A program made the position numbers and the translations under genes. Positions 23,423 through 31,954 of a DNA stretch of 64,000 nt are shown here, piece after piece. Within the stretch, counting starts at the first letter, position 1. Each line of letters begins with the position of its first letter. Origin of the DNA: Bradyrhizobium tropiciagri (GTDB taxonomy: Bacteria > Pseudomonadota > Alphaproteobacteria > Rhizobiales > Xanthobacteraceae); the NCBI RefSeq assembly GCF_001189845.1, contig NZ_LFLZ01000003.1:124001-188000 (forward strand). Direction: 5' to 3'. The notes under the pieces were generated by a model. It was not told the DNA's origin and searched no databases. It was given only the letters and a program-made list of their open reading frames with translations.

Positions 23423-25117
23423 ATGTTGATCTGGCTGCAGCAGTTTCTCGTCCGTTATCCGGAGCTCGCGCTGTTCCTGGTGATCGCGGCGGGCTACTGG
23501 ATCGGCAGCTTCAGGATCGGCGCTTTCAGCCTTGGACCGGTGACGAGCGCGCTGTTCGCGGGACTTGTGGTCGGCGATTTCGCGCATGTGCCCGTTTCCG
23601 GCATGACCAAGTCGTTCCTGTTCCTGCTGTTCCTGTTCGGGGTGGGCTATTCGGTCGGTCCGCAATTCGTGCTGGCGATGAAGCGGGACGGGCTTAAGCC
23701 GATGCTGATGGCTGTTGTCGTGAGCATCACCGGGCTAGCGGCGGCGATCATCGTGGCACGCGTGCTGCGACTCGATCCCGGGTTTGCGGCCGGGCTCATG
23801 TCCGGCGCCCTGAGCCAGAGCGCGGCAATGGGAACGGCGACCGACGCGGTCAACGGGCTGGCCGTGCCCGAAGCACAGCGGGCGTTGTTTGTGTCGCACA
23901 TCGCTGTAGCCGATGCGGTCTGCTACATCTTCGGCTATGCCGGCGTGATCACGTTCTGCACGATTGTCGTTCCAGCGCTGCTGAAGATCGATCTGAAGAC
24001 GGAAGCGCTCAAACTGGAGCAAGCGTTGGGCATCACGCGTGCGAAGCCCGGCCTGGCATCCGCCTGGCGCAAGTTCGAGCTCCGTGCCTACCGGCTGGAC
24101 CATGGCGCCGCGATCGCCGGACTGACGGTTGCGGTTGCCGAATCCCGGGTGCCCGGACAACGCGTGTTCATCCACCGCATTCGTCGCGGAGAGCGCGTCC
24201 TCGAGGCAGAGCCCGGAACGATGCTCGCGGCCGGCGACGTCATCGCGCTGTCCGCGCCGCGCCAGATCATCGTCGAACTGATCGGACAGCGAGGCGAGGA
24301 AGTGGAGGACCAGGAGCTGCTCGATATCCCCGTGGTCTCGACCGACGTTTTCCTGATCAACGCGAAGCTCGCAGGCCGCAGTCTCCAGCAGGTGTCGGAA
24401 CAGGACTGGACGCGTGGCCTTTATTTGCGCTCGGTGAGCCGGGGCGGTGAAGCTCTCCCCATCGCGGCCGGAGTGATGCTTCAGCGCGGCGATCTGCTTC
24501 GCATCGTTGGTCCTGAAACCGTCGTGCAGAACGCGGCCAAGAATATCGGCGTCATTGTTGCACCGAGCACAAGCATCGATTTCGTCGTATTAGGGCTCGC
24601 GATTTTCTTCGGCGGCCTCGTGGGCGTTCTCGTGAGCTTCTCGGTTGGCGGTGTGACGATCTCGCTGAGCACCAGCGTCGGCACACTGCTCGCCGGACTG
24701 CTGGTCGGCTATCTCCGCACACGCCTCCCTTATTTCGGCCGGATCCCCGACGGCGCCGTTAGCCTTATGACGTCACTCGGACTGGCTGCCTTCGTCGGTC
24801 TGACCGGGATCCATGCCGGGCCGGTCTTTCTTTCGGCGATACGGGAGTCGGGCATCGGCCTGCTTCTGGGCGGCATGATCGTAACCCTGTTGCCTCAGAT
24901 CGTCGGCTTCTGCTTCGGCCATTTCGTGCTGCGCATGAACCCGATCCTCCTGCTCGGCGCATTGACGGGAGCGCAGACGGTAACGGCCGCGATGGCCGCC
25001 ATCCAGGAGCGTTCGGGCAGCTCCGTGGTGGTGCTCGGTTATACGCCTGCCTATCCGGTCTCGAACATTCTGCTGACGACCTGGGGATCGGTTATGGTCG
25101 TCGTCTTCGCGGGATGA
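23423..25117 (+). CDS. Second AspT-family antiporter
   Basis: 564 residues with the same layout as the protein before it: membrane block with FLFLLFLFGVGYSVGPQFV, two TrkA_C-type domains (AEPGTMLAAGDVIALSA and AAGVMLQRGDLLRIVG), membrane block with GLTGIHAGPVFLSAI and GALTGAQTVTAAMAA. Sequence identity to its neighbour is only moderate, so it is an older paralogue and not a fresh duplication. It may carry another amino-acid pair, or form a heteromer with the first protein. It follows aspT after 15 bp and is probably co-transcribed. Confidence 0.88.
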   Translation: MLIWLQQFLVRYPELALFLVIAAGYWIGSFRIGAFSLGPVTSALFAGLVVGDFAHVPVSGMTKSFLFLLFLFGVGYSVGPQFVLAMKRDGLKPMLMAVVVSITGLAAAIIVARVLRLDPGFAAGLMSGALSQSAAMGTATDAVNGLAVPEAQRALFVSHIAVADAVCYIFGYAGVITFCTIVVPALLKIDLKTEALKLEQALGITRAKPGLASAWRKFELRAYRLDHGAAIAGLTVAVAESRVPGQRVFIHRIRRGERVLEAEPGTMLAAGDVIALSAPRQIIVELIGQRGEEVEDQELLDIPVVSTDVFLINAKLAGRSLQQVSEQDWTRGLYLRSVSRGGEALPIAAGVMLQRGDLLRIVGPETVVQNAAKNIGVIVAPSTSIDFVVLGLAIFFGGLVGVLVSFSVGGVTISLSTSVGTLLAGLLVGYLRTRLPYFGRIPDGAVSLMTSLGLAAFVGLTGIHAGPVFLSAIRESGIGLLLGGMIVTLLPQIVGFCFGHFVLRMNPILLLGALTGAQTVTAAMAAIQERSGSSVVVLGYTPAYPVSNILLTTWGSVMVVVFAG

Positions 25118-25364
25118 TGGGGCAGGGACGGCGAACGGTGTCACACTTGTCGATCATCGCAGGGAAGATTTCGTAAAATTCGAGGCCAATATGCGCAATG
25201 TCTTGCCCGCTTCCTGAAAAGAGCTTCGATTGGTGACCTGACAGCAACTGAGGTTGAGCACGGTTTGGCAGCATAGACTCCCAGTCGCAGGTCAGGTCGC
25301 GCTTGATCTCCGCGAGCGGCCGAACGAGACGGGAGCGCACGAATGAGTCCAAGGCAGCTCCCAC
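25092..25364 (-). CDS. Possible small hypothetical protein
   Basis: 90 residues, 17 bp downstream of dctA on the same strand, covering most of the gap between dctA and the second antiporter gene and overlapping that gene by 26 bp. Residue use is mixed and not obviously a shadow (LAEIKRDLTCDWESMLPNRA, later FYEIFPAMIDKCD), but the C-terminus is Pro/Arg-rich and no family is recognised. It may be a remnant. Confidence 0.25.
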   Translation of the reverse strand: MGAALDSFVRSRLVRPLAEIKRDLTCDWESMLPNRAQPQLLSGHQSKLFSGSGQDIAHIGLEFYEIFPAMIDKCDTVRRPCPIIPRRRRP

Positions 25365-25381
25365 TGGTTGGAGCCAAATGC

Positions 25382-26737
25382 CTACGCTTGGTGGCGCGAC
25401 GGGAGCGAGTTGCCGTCAATAATATCTGCCCGAACGTCCATCTTTCCGGTATCCGCCATCCTGCCGTCGAGTACGGCATTGACACGGGTCAGATCGAGTT
25501 CGCCTTCGCTCCGCGCGATCACGATGGTGGCCACGCCGTTGCCGATCACGTTCACCAGGGCTCTCGCCTCGCTCATGAAACGGTCGATGCCGAGAATGAG
25601 CGCCATGCCCGCGACCGGGATTGTGGGGACGACCGACAGCGTGCCGACCAGCGCGATGAAGGAAGCGCCGGTCACTCCGCTTGCACCCTTCGAGGTCAGC
25701 ATGGCGACCGCGAAGATCGCGATCTGCTGCGAGAGCGAGAGGTCGGTGTTGGTAGCCTGGGCGACGAACAGGGCCGCCAGCGTCATGTAGATCGACGAGC
25801 CGTCGGTGTTGAAAACATAGCCCGTCGGAACAACTAGACCGACGACGGGCTTTGAACAGCCGAGGCGCTCGAGCTTCTCCATCAGCGTCGGCAGCACCGG
25901 ATCGGACGAGGAGGTTCCCAGCACGATCAGGATCTCCTCCTTGATGTAGACGAGGAATTTCCAGATGCTGAAGCCCGACAACCATGCGATTGGCCCGAGA
26001 ACGCCGAACACGAACAGTGCAGACGTCAGGTAGAAGAGCCCGACGAGCTTGACGAGCGGGCCGAGCGAGGCGATGCCGTAGCGCCCCACGGTGAACGCCA
26101 TGGCCCCGAACGCGCCGATCGGTGCGAAGCGCATGATCACGTTGATGGCGCCGAAAATGAGCATCGATCCCGCATCGATCGTGTCACGGATGGGTTTCGC
26201 GCGCTCGCCAAGGCGGGACAGGACGCAGCCGAACAGGATCGAGATCAGCACCACCGGAAGAATGTCGCCACGTGCGAAGGCGTCCATGACGGTGTTCGGG
26301 ATGATGTTGAGCAGGAATTCGACGATGGTCTGCTCCTTCGCCTTGCCCGCATATTGCGCGACAGCCTTCGCGTCCAGTGTCGCCGGATCGACGTTGAAGC
26401 CGGAGCCGGGCGCCGCAACATGGGCGGCGACGAATCCGAGGATCAGCGCCAGGGTCGAGAGGACCTCGAAGTAGAGAAGCGCCTTGCCGCCGATGCGGCT
26501 CACTTTCTTCATGTCCGACATGCCGGCGATGCCGGTGACCACGGTGCAGAAGATTGCGAGCGCGATCACCATCTTGATCAGCTTGATGAAGCCGTCGCCG
26601 AACGGCTTCATGTCGACCGCAATAGCCGGCCAGTAATGGCCCAGCACGATCGCGACTGCGATCGCGGCTAGCACTTGCACGTAAAGAACCTTGTAGAACG
26701 GCTTCTTCGATCGTCCTTTGGCCGAAATTGCGCTCAT
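25382..26737 (-). CDS. dctA: C4-dicarboxylate transporter DctA
   Basis: 451 residues of the DAACS (glutamate carrier) fold with eight membrane helices and two re-entrant loops. Diagnostic stretches are [20 protein letters not shown], the serine-rich loop [17 protein letters not shown], the [18 protein letters not shown] motif and [20 protein letters not shown]. It imports succinate, fumarate and malate with protons or sodium. It is the last clear gene of the leftward operon that starts with the intradiol dioxygenase, 25 bp after the cupin gene. This is unusual for a free-living DctA, which normally sits by dctBD, and suggests it is needed for growth on the operon's substrate. Confidence 0.92.
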   Translation of the reverse strand: MSAISAKGRSKKPFYKVLYVQVLAAIAVAIVLGHYWPAIAVDMKPFGDGFIKLIKMVIALAIFCTVVTGIAGMSDMKKVSRIGGKALLYFEVLSTLALILGFVAAHVAAPGSGFNVDPATLDAKAVAQYAGKAKEQTIVEFLLNIIPNTVMDAFARGDILPVVLISILFGCVLSRLGERAKPIRDTIDAGSMLIFGAINVIMRFAPIGAFGAMAFTVGRYGIASLGPLVKLVGLFYLTSALFVFGVLGPIAWLSGFSIWKFLVYIKEEILIVLGTSSSDPVLPTLMEKLERLGCSKPVVGLVVPTGYVFNTDGSSIYMTLAALFVAQATNTDLSLSQQIAIFAVAMLTSKGASGVTGASFIALVGTLSVVPTIPVAGMALILGIDRFMSEARALVNVIGNGVATIVIARSEGELDLTRVNAVLDGRMADTGKMDVRADIIDGNSLPSRHQA

Positions 26738-26762
26738 CGTTGTCTCCCTAGCGTTATGTTGA

Positions 26763-27128
26763 TCACAGGCCGCGCTGGCGCTCGTCGGCCGAGAGCGGCA
26801 TCACCAGAAGGACCGTCACCGGCGAGCCTGATCTGTTGGTCAGCATGCGGTCCTCGCCGCCGGCGAAGCGGCAGGAATCCCACTTGCCGAGCGCGACCTC
26901 GTCCTCGCCATCTGAAACATGGAGCGTTCCGTCCAGCGCGACGTACATCTTCTCCAGCGGCGAGGAGGACAAGGTGGTCCCGCCGCCCGGTGCGATCACC
27001 GACACGCCGATCCAGAGATCGGAGGAGGGGCCGGCCTCTCGTCCTTGCAGGCGGGCCATTGCCATGTCGATGTGGCCCGGTGCCGTGTATGGTGGCGCCT
27101 CGGCGAAGCGGACGACGTGCATGATCAT
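26763..27128 (-). CDS. Cupin-domain protein
   Basis: 121 residues from ATG 27128, which overlaps the stop of the upstream oxidoreductase by four bases; ATG 27122 is an alternative. It is a single small beta-barrel with [17 protein letters not shown] and [16 protein letters not shown], matching the two cupin motifs only loosely and with few of the usual His ligands. It may bind or isomerise a ring-cleavage intermediate, or protect against it. This is inferred from its place in the dioxygenase operon. Confidence 0.7.
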   Translation of the reverse strand: MIMHVVRFAEAPPYTAPGHIDMAMARLQGREAGPSSDLWIGVSVIAPGGGTTLSSSPLEKMYVALDGTLHVSDGEDEVALGKWDSCRFAGGEDRMLTNRSGSPVTVLLVMPLSADERQRGL

Positions 27129-28153
27129 GCTCCCGGGCGCAGCACGATGCGATCGCGTGACGATCCGATCACGGCGGCATACGCCGCTTTTGCATCGATC
27201 AGGGGATAGATCGAGCTGTCCTTGATCGGAAACGGACGAAGGAAGCCGCCGGCAAAGCCGGGCAGCACGCTGCGCAGCACGTCGGCGCTCTCGACCGAGG
27301 AGAAGGCGAGCGTGTCGATTCCGACGTAAGTGTGCCGGCCGCGATAAAACTCGAGGATGTTGAACTGCACGACCTTGTGGACCGCCGCGATCAGGATCTG
27401 CCGCCCGGCCTTGGCAAGAGAATGATGGGCATCGTCGAAATAGGGATCGCCGACCGTGTTGAAGACGATGTCGGCGCCTTTCCCGTCGGTTAGCTCGCGC
27501 ACGCGTTCTGCGACATCCGTCGTAGCGGAGTTGACGATCTCGATCGGTGCGTTGGCGTGGCCTTCGTAGGTTTCGTCCTTGCGGACCACGCCGATGACCT
27601 TGGCACCCCGCCATGTCGCGAGTTGCGCTGCCGCCTGACCGACCTTGCCGTTCACGCCCATGATGAGGACGTGCTCGCCCAGCCTCGGCATTTCCGCCCG
27701 CCTGAAGCCTTCGATCGCGGTCACGAAGGGTACGCCAATTCCTGCGGCCTCATCCATGGAGATGCCGGCCGGCTTTTCCACGAGTGCGGCAGTCTCGACG
27801 ACGAGATGCGAGGCATGGGTGCCGTCGCGGCGGATGCCGAGATCGCCCGACGTGCCGAACACGGACTTGCCGATCCATTCGCGCGGGCCGTCGATCACTC
27901 GTCCAGAGAAGTCGCGACCCGGGGTGCGCGGAAACACCGCATACGGCATGAGTCCGGTTGCAGCCTTCACGTCCGACGGGTTGACGCCCGCGGCCTCGAT
28001 CGCCACCACGACCTCGTCTTGCCGCCGCGACAGCGAGTGCTGCTCGATCCGCGGTTCGATCGATGCGGCGTCGGCCGCCCTGGCATTGAGCCGCACGCAG
28101 GTCGCCTCGACGGCCGGCTTTGCTTCGGCCGTTACACCGGTGATAGCGTTCAT
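27125..28153 (-). CDS. MDR-family (zinc-type) NAD(P)H oxidoreductase
   Basis: 342 residues with the quinone-oxidoreductase layout: N-terminal GroES-like domain (VVVAIEAAGVNPSDVKAATG, FPRTPGRDFSGRV) and a Rossmann domain with the nucleotide loop MGVNGKVGQAAAQLA. Catalytic zinc ligands are not evident, which suggests the zinc-free quinone/enoyl reductase branch. In this operon it could reduce maleylacetate or another unsaturated ring-cleavage product. The usual maleylacetate reductase (iron-ADH family) is absent. Start ATG 28153. Confidence 0.8.
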   Translation of the reverse strand: MNAITGVTAEAKPAVEATCVRLNARAADAASIEPRIEQHSLSRRQDEVVVAIEAAGVNPSDVKAATGLMPYAVFPRTPGRDFSGRVIDGPREWIGKSVFGTSGDLGIRRDGTHASHLVVETAALVEKPAGISMDEAAGIGVPFVTAIEGFRRAEMPRLGEHVLIMGVNGKVGQAAAQLATWRGAKVIGVVRKDETYEGHANAPIEIVNSATTDVAERVRELTDGKGADIVFNTVGDPYFDDAHHSLAKAGRQILIAAVHKVVQFNILEFYRGRHTYVGIDTLAFSSVESADVLRSVLPGFAGGFLRPFPIKDSSIYPLIDAKAAYAAVIGSSRDRIVLRPGA

Positions 28154-28162
28154 CGCTCGCTC

Positions 28163-29071
28163 CTATGCTGCGCTTTTAGTGGGGCGCACCGGCAGGCCGA
28201 CGATGCGGCGGGCGTCCTCGACCGTGGCGATCGAGCCACCGAGGTCCTCGACGATACGGCGTGCCTTGGCGACCATCTCCGCGTTGGAAGTCGCAAGCTG
28301 CCCGCGGGACAGATAGACGGAATCCTCGAGACCGACCCGCACGTGACCTCCGGCAAGATAGGACTGCGCCACGGTCGTGAACGCGGCCTTGCCGATTCCG
28401 ATGGCGGTGAATTCCGTATCGTGGGGCAGCAAGTCGCGCGCATAGAGCACGGTCTCGGGAGAGGGCTGGAAGCCGTAGCGCACGCCCATCACGAACGAGC
28501 AGAGCAGCGGGCCCTGCAACGTGCCGTCGGTGAGCAGGTCGCGCATGAGTGCGATGTCGCCGGAATCGAACAGCTCGATCTCCGGCTTGACGCCGGCCTC
28601 AGCAATCACTTTCGCCATTCGGCGGACATTGCCGGGCGTGTTGATCACCACTTCGCGGCCGGAGTTCATCGTGTTGAGATCGAGGGTGCAGATATCAGGG
28701 CGTAGCGCGGTGATGTGCTCGACCCGCTTCTCCGGTACCATCAGGGTGGTGCCTTCGGCCGCCACCCTTGGATCGTCCTGCGATGGCACGAAACGTCCGC
28801 CAGGACCGGTCGTGATGTTGAGGATCAGCTCGGGATTGCGGGTGCGGATGCGCTGCACGACGTCGACATAGTGGTCGAGCAGCATCGATGGGCGTCCCGT
28901 CAGCGGATCGCGCACGTGGATATGGACGATCGCAGCGCCCGCATCCGCCGCGCCAAGGCATGCTTCGGCGATCTGCGCCGGGGTGACCGGCAGGTGAGGC
29001 GTCTGCTCCGGCGTCGTCAGATTGCCGGTGACAGCGCAGGTAATGATGACCTTGTCGCGTGGCGAACGCAT
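28163..29071 (-). CDS. BKACE-family beta-keto acid cleavage enzyme
   Basis: 302 residues. The family's TIM-barrel motifs are present: IITCAVTGNLTTPEQTPHLP near the start, the metal-binding HIHVRDPLTGRPS, TTGPGGRF, and the late GHVRVGLEDSVYLSRG. BKACE enzymes (3-keto-5-aminohexanoate cleavage type) combine a beta-keto acid with acetyl-CoA to give acetoacetate and a new CoA ester, using a divalent metal. The family covers several substrates including dicarboxylic keto acids. In an operon with a hydroxyquinol-type dioxygenase, 3-oxoadipate is an attractive candidate, but that is inference. Confidence 0.88.
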   Translation of the reverse strand: MRSPRDKVIITCAVTGNLTTPEQTPHLPVTPAQIAEACLGAADAGAAIVHIHVRDPLTGRPSMLLDHYVDVVQRIRTRNPELILNITTGPGGRFVPSQDDPRVAAEGTTLMVPEKRVEHITALRPDICTLDLNTMNSGREVVINTPGNVRRMAKVIAEAGVKPEIELFDSGDIALMRDLLTDGTLQGPLLCSFVMGVRYGFQPSPETVLYARDLLPHDTEFTAIGIGKAAFTTVAQSYLAGGHVRVGLEDSVYLSRGQLATSNAEMVAKARRIVEDLGGSIATVEDARRIVGLPVRPTKSAA

Positions 29072-29082
29072 GGAAATTCCCT

Positions 29083-29838
29083 TCAGAGCGAGCGGCCGCC
29101 GTCGACCACGAAGGTCGTTCCGGTGGCAAAGCCGAGTTGCGTGGCGCAGGCGACGATCGCGGAGGCGATGTCCTCGGCCGTCGCGATCCGCTTCAGCGGC
29201 GTGGTCGCCGCGGTCTTTGTGTTGAAGTCGGCGCCGCGACCCGGAACGAAACCGGTGTCGACGACACCTGGGGCCACGGCGAGCACGCGGACATCAGGTG
29301 CGAGCACGCGGGCCAGCGATTTGGTCATCACATCGATGCCGGCCTTGGCAGCGCAGTAGACGATCGACGATCCAATGCCGTTGGTGCCCGCGATCGATGA
29401 GATCGAGACGATCAGCCCGTCTCCCGATGCTTTGAGGAGCGGGGCGAAGGTGCGGATGGCTGCGAACTGCCCGCGCCAGTTGACGGCGAACATCCGGTCG
29501 ATCAGCTCGTCGTCGAGGGCGTCCAGATCGGCGTGCGGCACCGGCTTTGTGAAGCCGGCGGCGTTGACCAGGACATCGAGCCGCCCGAAGTGGCGCTCGA
29601 TTTCGGCCCGCAGCGCCTCCAAGGTACTGGTTCTCGCGACATCGGCAATCAACGCAGCATGGCCTTCGCCGGGCAGCGCCTGCACCACTTTTGCAGCCGC
29701 CGCCGCTTCCTCCGGGGTATCGCGATGGCTGATCGCAACGCGGGCGCCTAGCTCGGCGAAACGCCCCGCGGCAACCGCTCCGATGCTGCCGGCGCCGCCA
29801 ACGACGAGCACGACCTTGCCTTTCATGGACTGGTACAT
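29083..29838 (-). CDS. SDR-family oxidoreductase
   Basis: 251 residues with the Rossmann loop VVGGAGSIGAVAAG, the NAAGF motif, catalytic Ser in SISSIAGTNG, YCAAK (Tyr and Lys of the YxxxK site) and VAPGVVDTGFVPG. It is a classical short-chain dehydrogenase. The cofactor is uncertain and the substrate not known. It is the second gene of the operon, 10 bp after the dioxygenase, and probably oxidises or reduces a ring precursor or a cleavage product. Confidence 0.85.
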   Translation of the reverse strand: MYQSMKGKVVLVVGGAGSIGAVAAGRFAELGARVAISHRDTPEEAAAAAKVVQALPGEGHAALIADVARTSTLEALRAEIERHFGRLDVLVNAAGFTKPVPHADLDALDDELIDRMFAVNWRGQFAAIRTFAPLLKASGDGLIVSISSIAGTNGIGSSIVYCAAKAGIDVMTKSLARVLAPDVRVLAVAPGVVDTGFVPGRGADFNTKTAATTPLKRIATAEDIASAIVACATQLGFATGTTFVVDGGRSL

Positions 29839-29848
29839 CTTGTGTCAC

Positions 29849-30751
29849 TCACTTGATCGGTGGCTTGGGAAGGATGGCTTCGCCTGGTTCCATGACGAAG
29901 CGGTAGTTCAGCGTGTACCAGGGCGCCTCGACGCCGGGCGCCGGCGGCTCGCCCTTGTCGTTGCGGCGATAGTCACCAACGAGCGCGCGCGTCACCCCGA
30001 ACACCACGTCGCTTTCAAGGTGCGCATCGTCATCGACGAAAACTTGCGTGATCAGCGACTTGTAGCCGGGCTTGAAGCCGAGGAAATGGATATGCGCCGG
30101 CCGGTAAGGGTGCCTGTTCTGGGCGCGCAGCATTTCGCCGACGGGGCCGTCGGTAGGAACCGGATAGCCGGCGGGCTTCACCGAGCGAAACGAGAAACGT
30201 CCCGCAGCGTCGGTCGTTAACTTGCCACGCAGGTTCATGTCCGCTTGTGTGTCGTCCTGGTTTTCGTAAAGGCCGATGGGAGAGGATTGCCAGACATCGA
30301 TATCGACGCCCGCTAGCGCCTTGCCGCCGACATCGACGACTTCGCATGTTACGAAGAGCTCGGGGCCTGGCGTCGGCGAGCGTACGATCGATCCGCCGTT
30401 CGCCGTCCGCGGCGAGTTCGCGCGCCAGAACGGGCCAAGTAGCGCGGCCGCGGTTTCGGTTGCGCCGGCATTGCCGTTGTTGATCAGACAGACCAGCGTC
30501 GAGAACCCGATCGCATCGGCAAAGAGGATGCCCTCGTTGTGGCTGTCGTGGGTGGCCTGTCCGATCCGGTTCAGGAAGTCGATACCGAGATCGTATTCGG
30601 CTTCCGTAAGGTTCACCTCGCGCGCGAAGGCATGCATGTGTCTGACGAAGGCTTCCATCACCGTTTGAAGCCGGACGTTGTCCGCGCCGGACATCGCCCG
30701 CAGCACGTTTGGCGTCACGTCTTCGACTGTCTCGATGATCCCTGCTGCCAT
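29849..30751 (-). CDS. Intradiol ring-cleavage dioxygenase, hydroxyquinol 1,2-dioxygenase-like
   Basis: 300 residues from ATG 30751; the frame extends to 30829 but that part carries the operators and is rejected. An N-terminal helical dimerisation domain (Dioxygenase_N, about 20-100) precedes the beta core. The four Fe(III) ligands can be assigned as Tyr162 (PIGLYENQ), Tyr216, His220 and His222 (HPYRPAHIHF). Length and the LLGPFWRANSPRTANGGS segment favour the hydroxyquinol branch over catechol 1,2-dioxygenase. The expected reaction is hydroxyquinol plus O2 to maleylacetate. It is the first gene of the operon repressed by the LacI-type regulator. Confidence 0.85.
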   Translation of the reverse strand: MAAGIIETVEDVTPNVLRAMSGADNVRLQTVMEAFVRHMHAFAREVNLTEAEYDLGIDFLNRIGQATHDSHNEGILFADAIGFSTLVCLINNGNAGATETAAALLGPFWRANSPRTANGGSIVRSPTPGPELFVTCEVVDVGGKALAGVDIDVWQSSPIGLYENQDDTQADMNLRGKLTTDAAGRFSFRSVKPAGYPVPTDGPVGEMLRAQNRHPYRPAHIHFLGFKPGYKSLITQVFVDDDAHLESDVVFGVTRALVGDYRRNDKGEPPAPGVEAPWYTLNYRFVMEPGEAILPKPPIK

Positions 30752-30763
30752 TGTTTTGGCTCC

Positions 30764-30821
30764 TGCAATCGATTGCATTCCGATTGCAATCGTTTGCATT
30801 TTATATTGCAATCGATTGCAA
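30764..30821. promoter_or_regulatory. Triple LacI-type operator
   Basis: Three copies of one palindrome lie between the divergent dioxygenase and LacI-type genes: TGCAATCGATTGCA at 30764-30777, TGCAATCGTTTGCA (one change) at 30785-30798, and TTGCAATCGATTGCAA at 30806-30821. Start-to-start spacing is 21 and 22 bp, two helical turns, so three repressor dimers would stack on one DNA face. The central CG and the A/T-rich arms are typical of LacI-family operators. Confidence 0.85.
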
Positions 30822-30881
30822 ATCGTCAAGTCGGCCTGTATTCTCGATTTCGTGAATTAGCTAACGGACGGAAATGGTTGG

Positions 30882-31918
30882 ATGAATCGACCTGTCACCA
30901 CCATCAAACAAATCGCCGACGCCAGTGGGGTACACCCGTCCACGGTGTCGCGCGCGCTCGACCCGAAGAAGCGCCATCTTGTTGCCGCTGACGTGGCCGA
31001 GCGGATCGTCTCGCAGGCGGAGGCGCTTGGCTATCAGCCGAACCGTCTGGCTGCGAACCTGCGCCTCGGCCGGTCCGACCTGATCGGCGTTCTGCTGCCC
31101 GACATCGCCAATCCGGTCTTCGCCCCGATCCTCGGCGGCATCGCGGAAACACTCTCGGCGGAAGGGTACGCGCCCATCGTGGCAGATGCCGGCAATGCTA
31201 CCACGCAGCAGATTTCGTTCGTTGAGACCCTGCTCAGTCAGCGCGTCGACGGCCTGATCCTGGCGACGGTTTCGCAGGACGACGAACTGGTCGGCTTCTG
31301 CATTCGGCGCGGCCTGCCGGTGATCCTCGTCAACCGATCCGAGGCGCGGGATCGCGTGTCGTCGGTCGTGTCCGACGACGATCTCGGAATGCAGCTTGCG
31401 GTCGACCATCTGGCCGGCCTCGGCCACCGCCACATCGCGCATGTGGCCGGTCCGTTGTCGACGTCGACAGGGGCGTTGCGCCGCGACGGCTTCGTGCGCG
31501 CCATGGCTCATCATGGATGGCGAGGCGTCGTGCGCGAGGCGGCAGGCTACACGCGTGAGGCGGGCGCTCGAGCGGCGGCGGCGCTGCTCGATGGCGAAGC
31601 AACATCACAGCCATCGTCGCTGCCAACGATCTGCTCGCCCTCGGTGTGCTCGACGTGCTGAAAGAGCGGGGGCTGCGCTGTCCTGAGGACATTTCAGTGG
31701 TGGGCCATAATGACATGCCGTTGATGGACGTCGTCTCGCCGCCGCTGACCACGATCCGGATCGAGCACCGGGAAATGGGGCAGATCGCCGCCAGGATGCT
31801 GGTCGAGACGATCAAGGGAGGTTCGACCGAAATCCGGCATGTGGTACTTCGTCCGGAGCTGGTCGTTAGAAGATCGACCCAAGTAATCAACCCTGAGCAG
31901 GACCAGGCGCGACCATAG
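30882..31918 (+). pseudogene. LacI-family transcription regulator, frameshifted near 31600
   Basis: The N-terminus is a complete LacI HTH (TIKQIADASGVHPSTVSRAL, then the hinge YQPNRLAANLRLG) followed by a periplasmic-binding-like effector domain. At about 31600 the frame breaks: the first frame ends at 31661 with SLPTICSPSVCSTC, while one frame over the sequence continues as NITAIVAANDLLALGVLDVL to a normal C-terminus at 31918. One extra base in GAAGCAACATC restores a full-length protein of about 346 residues. If genuine, the operon may be expressed constitutively; if a sequencing error, this is an intact repressor of the operon across the operators. Confidence 0.82.
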
Positions 31919-31928
31919 CAACTACTTC

Positions 31929-31944
31929 CGGCACTGTCGTGCCG
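31929..31944. terminator. Short hairpin between convergent genes
   Basis: CGGCAC and GTGCCG form a 6-bp stem with a TGTC loop between the LacI-type stop and the MFS stop. No T run follows, so this is a weak call. Confidence 0.3.
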
Positions 31945-31954
31945 CGGCGCCCGA

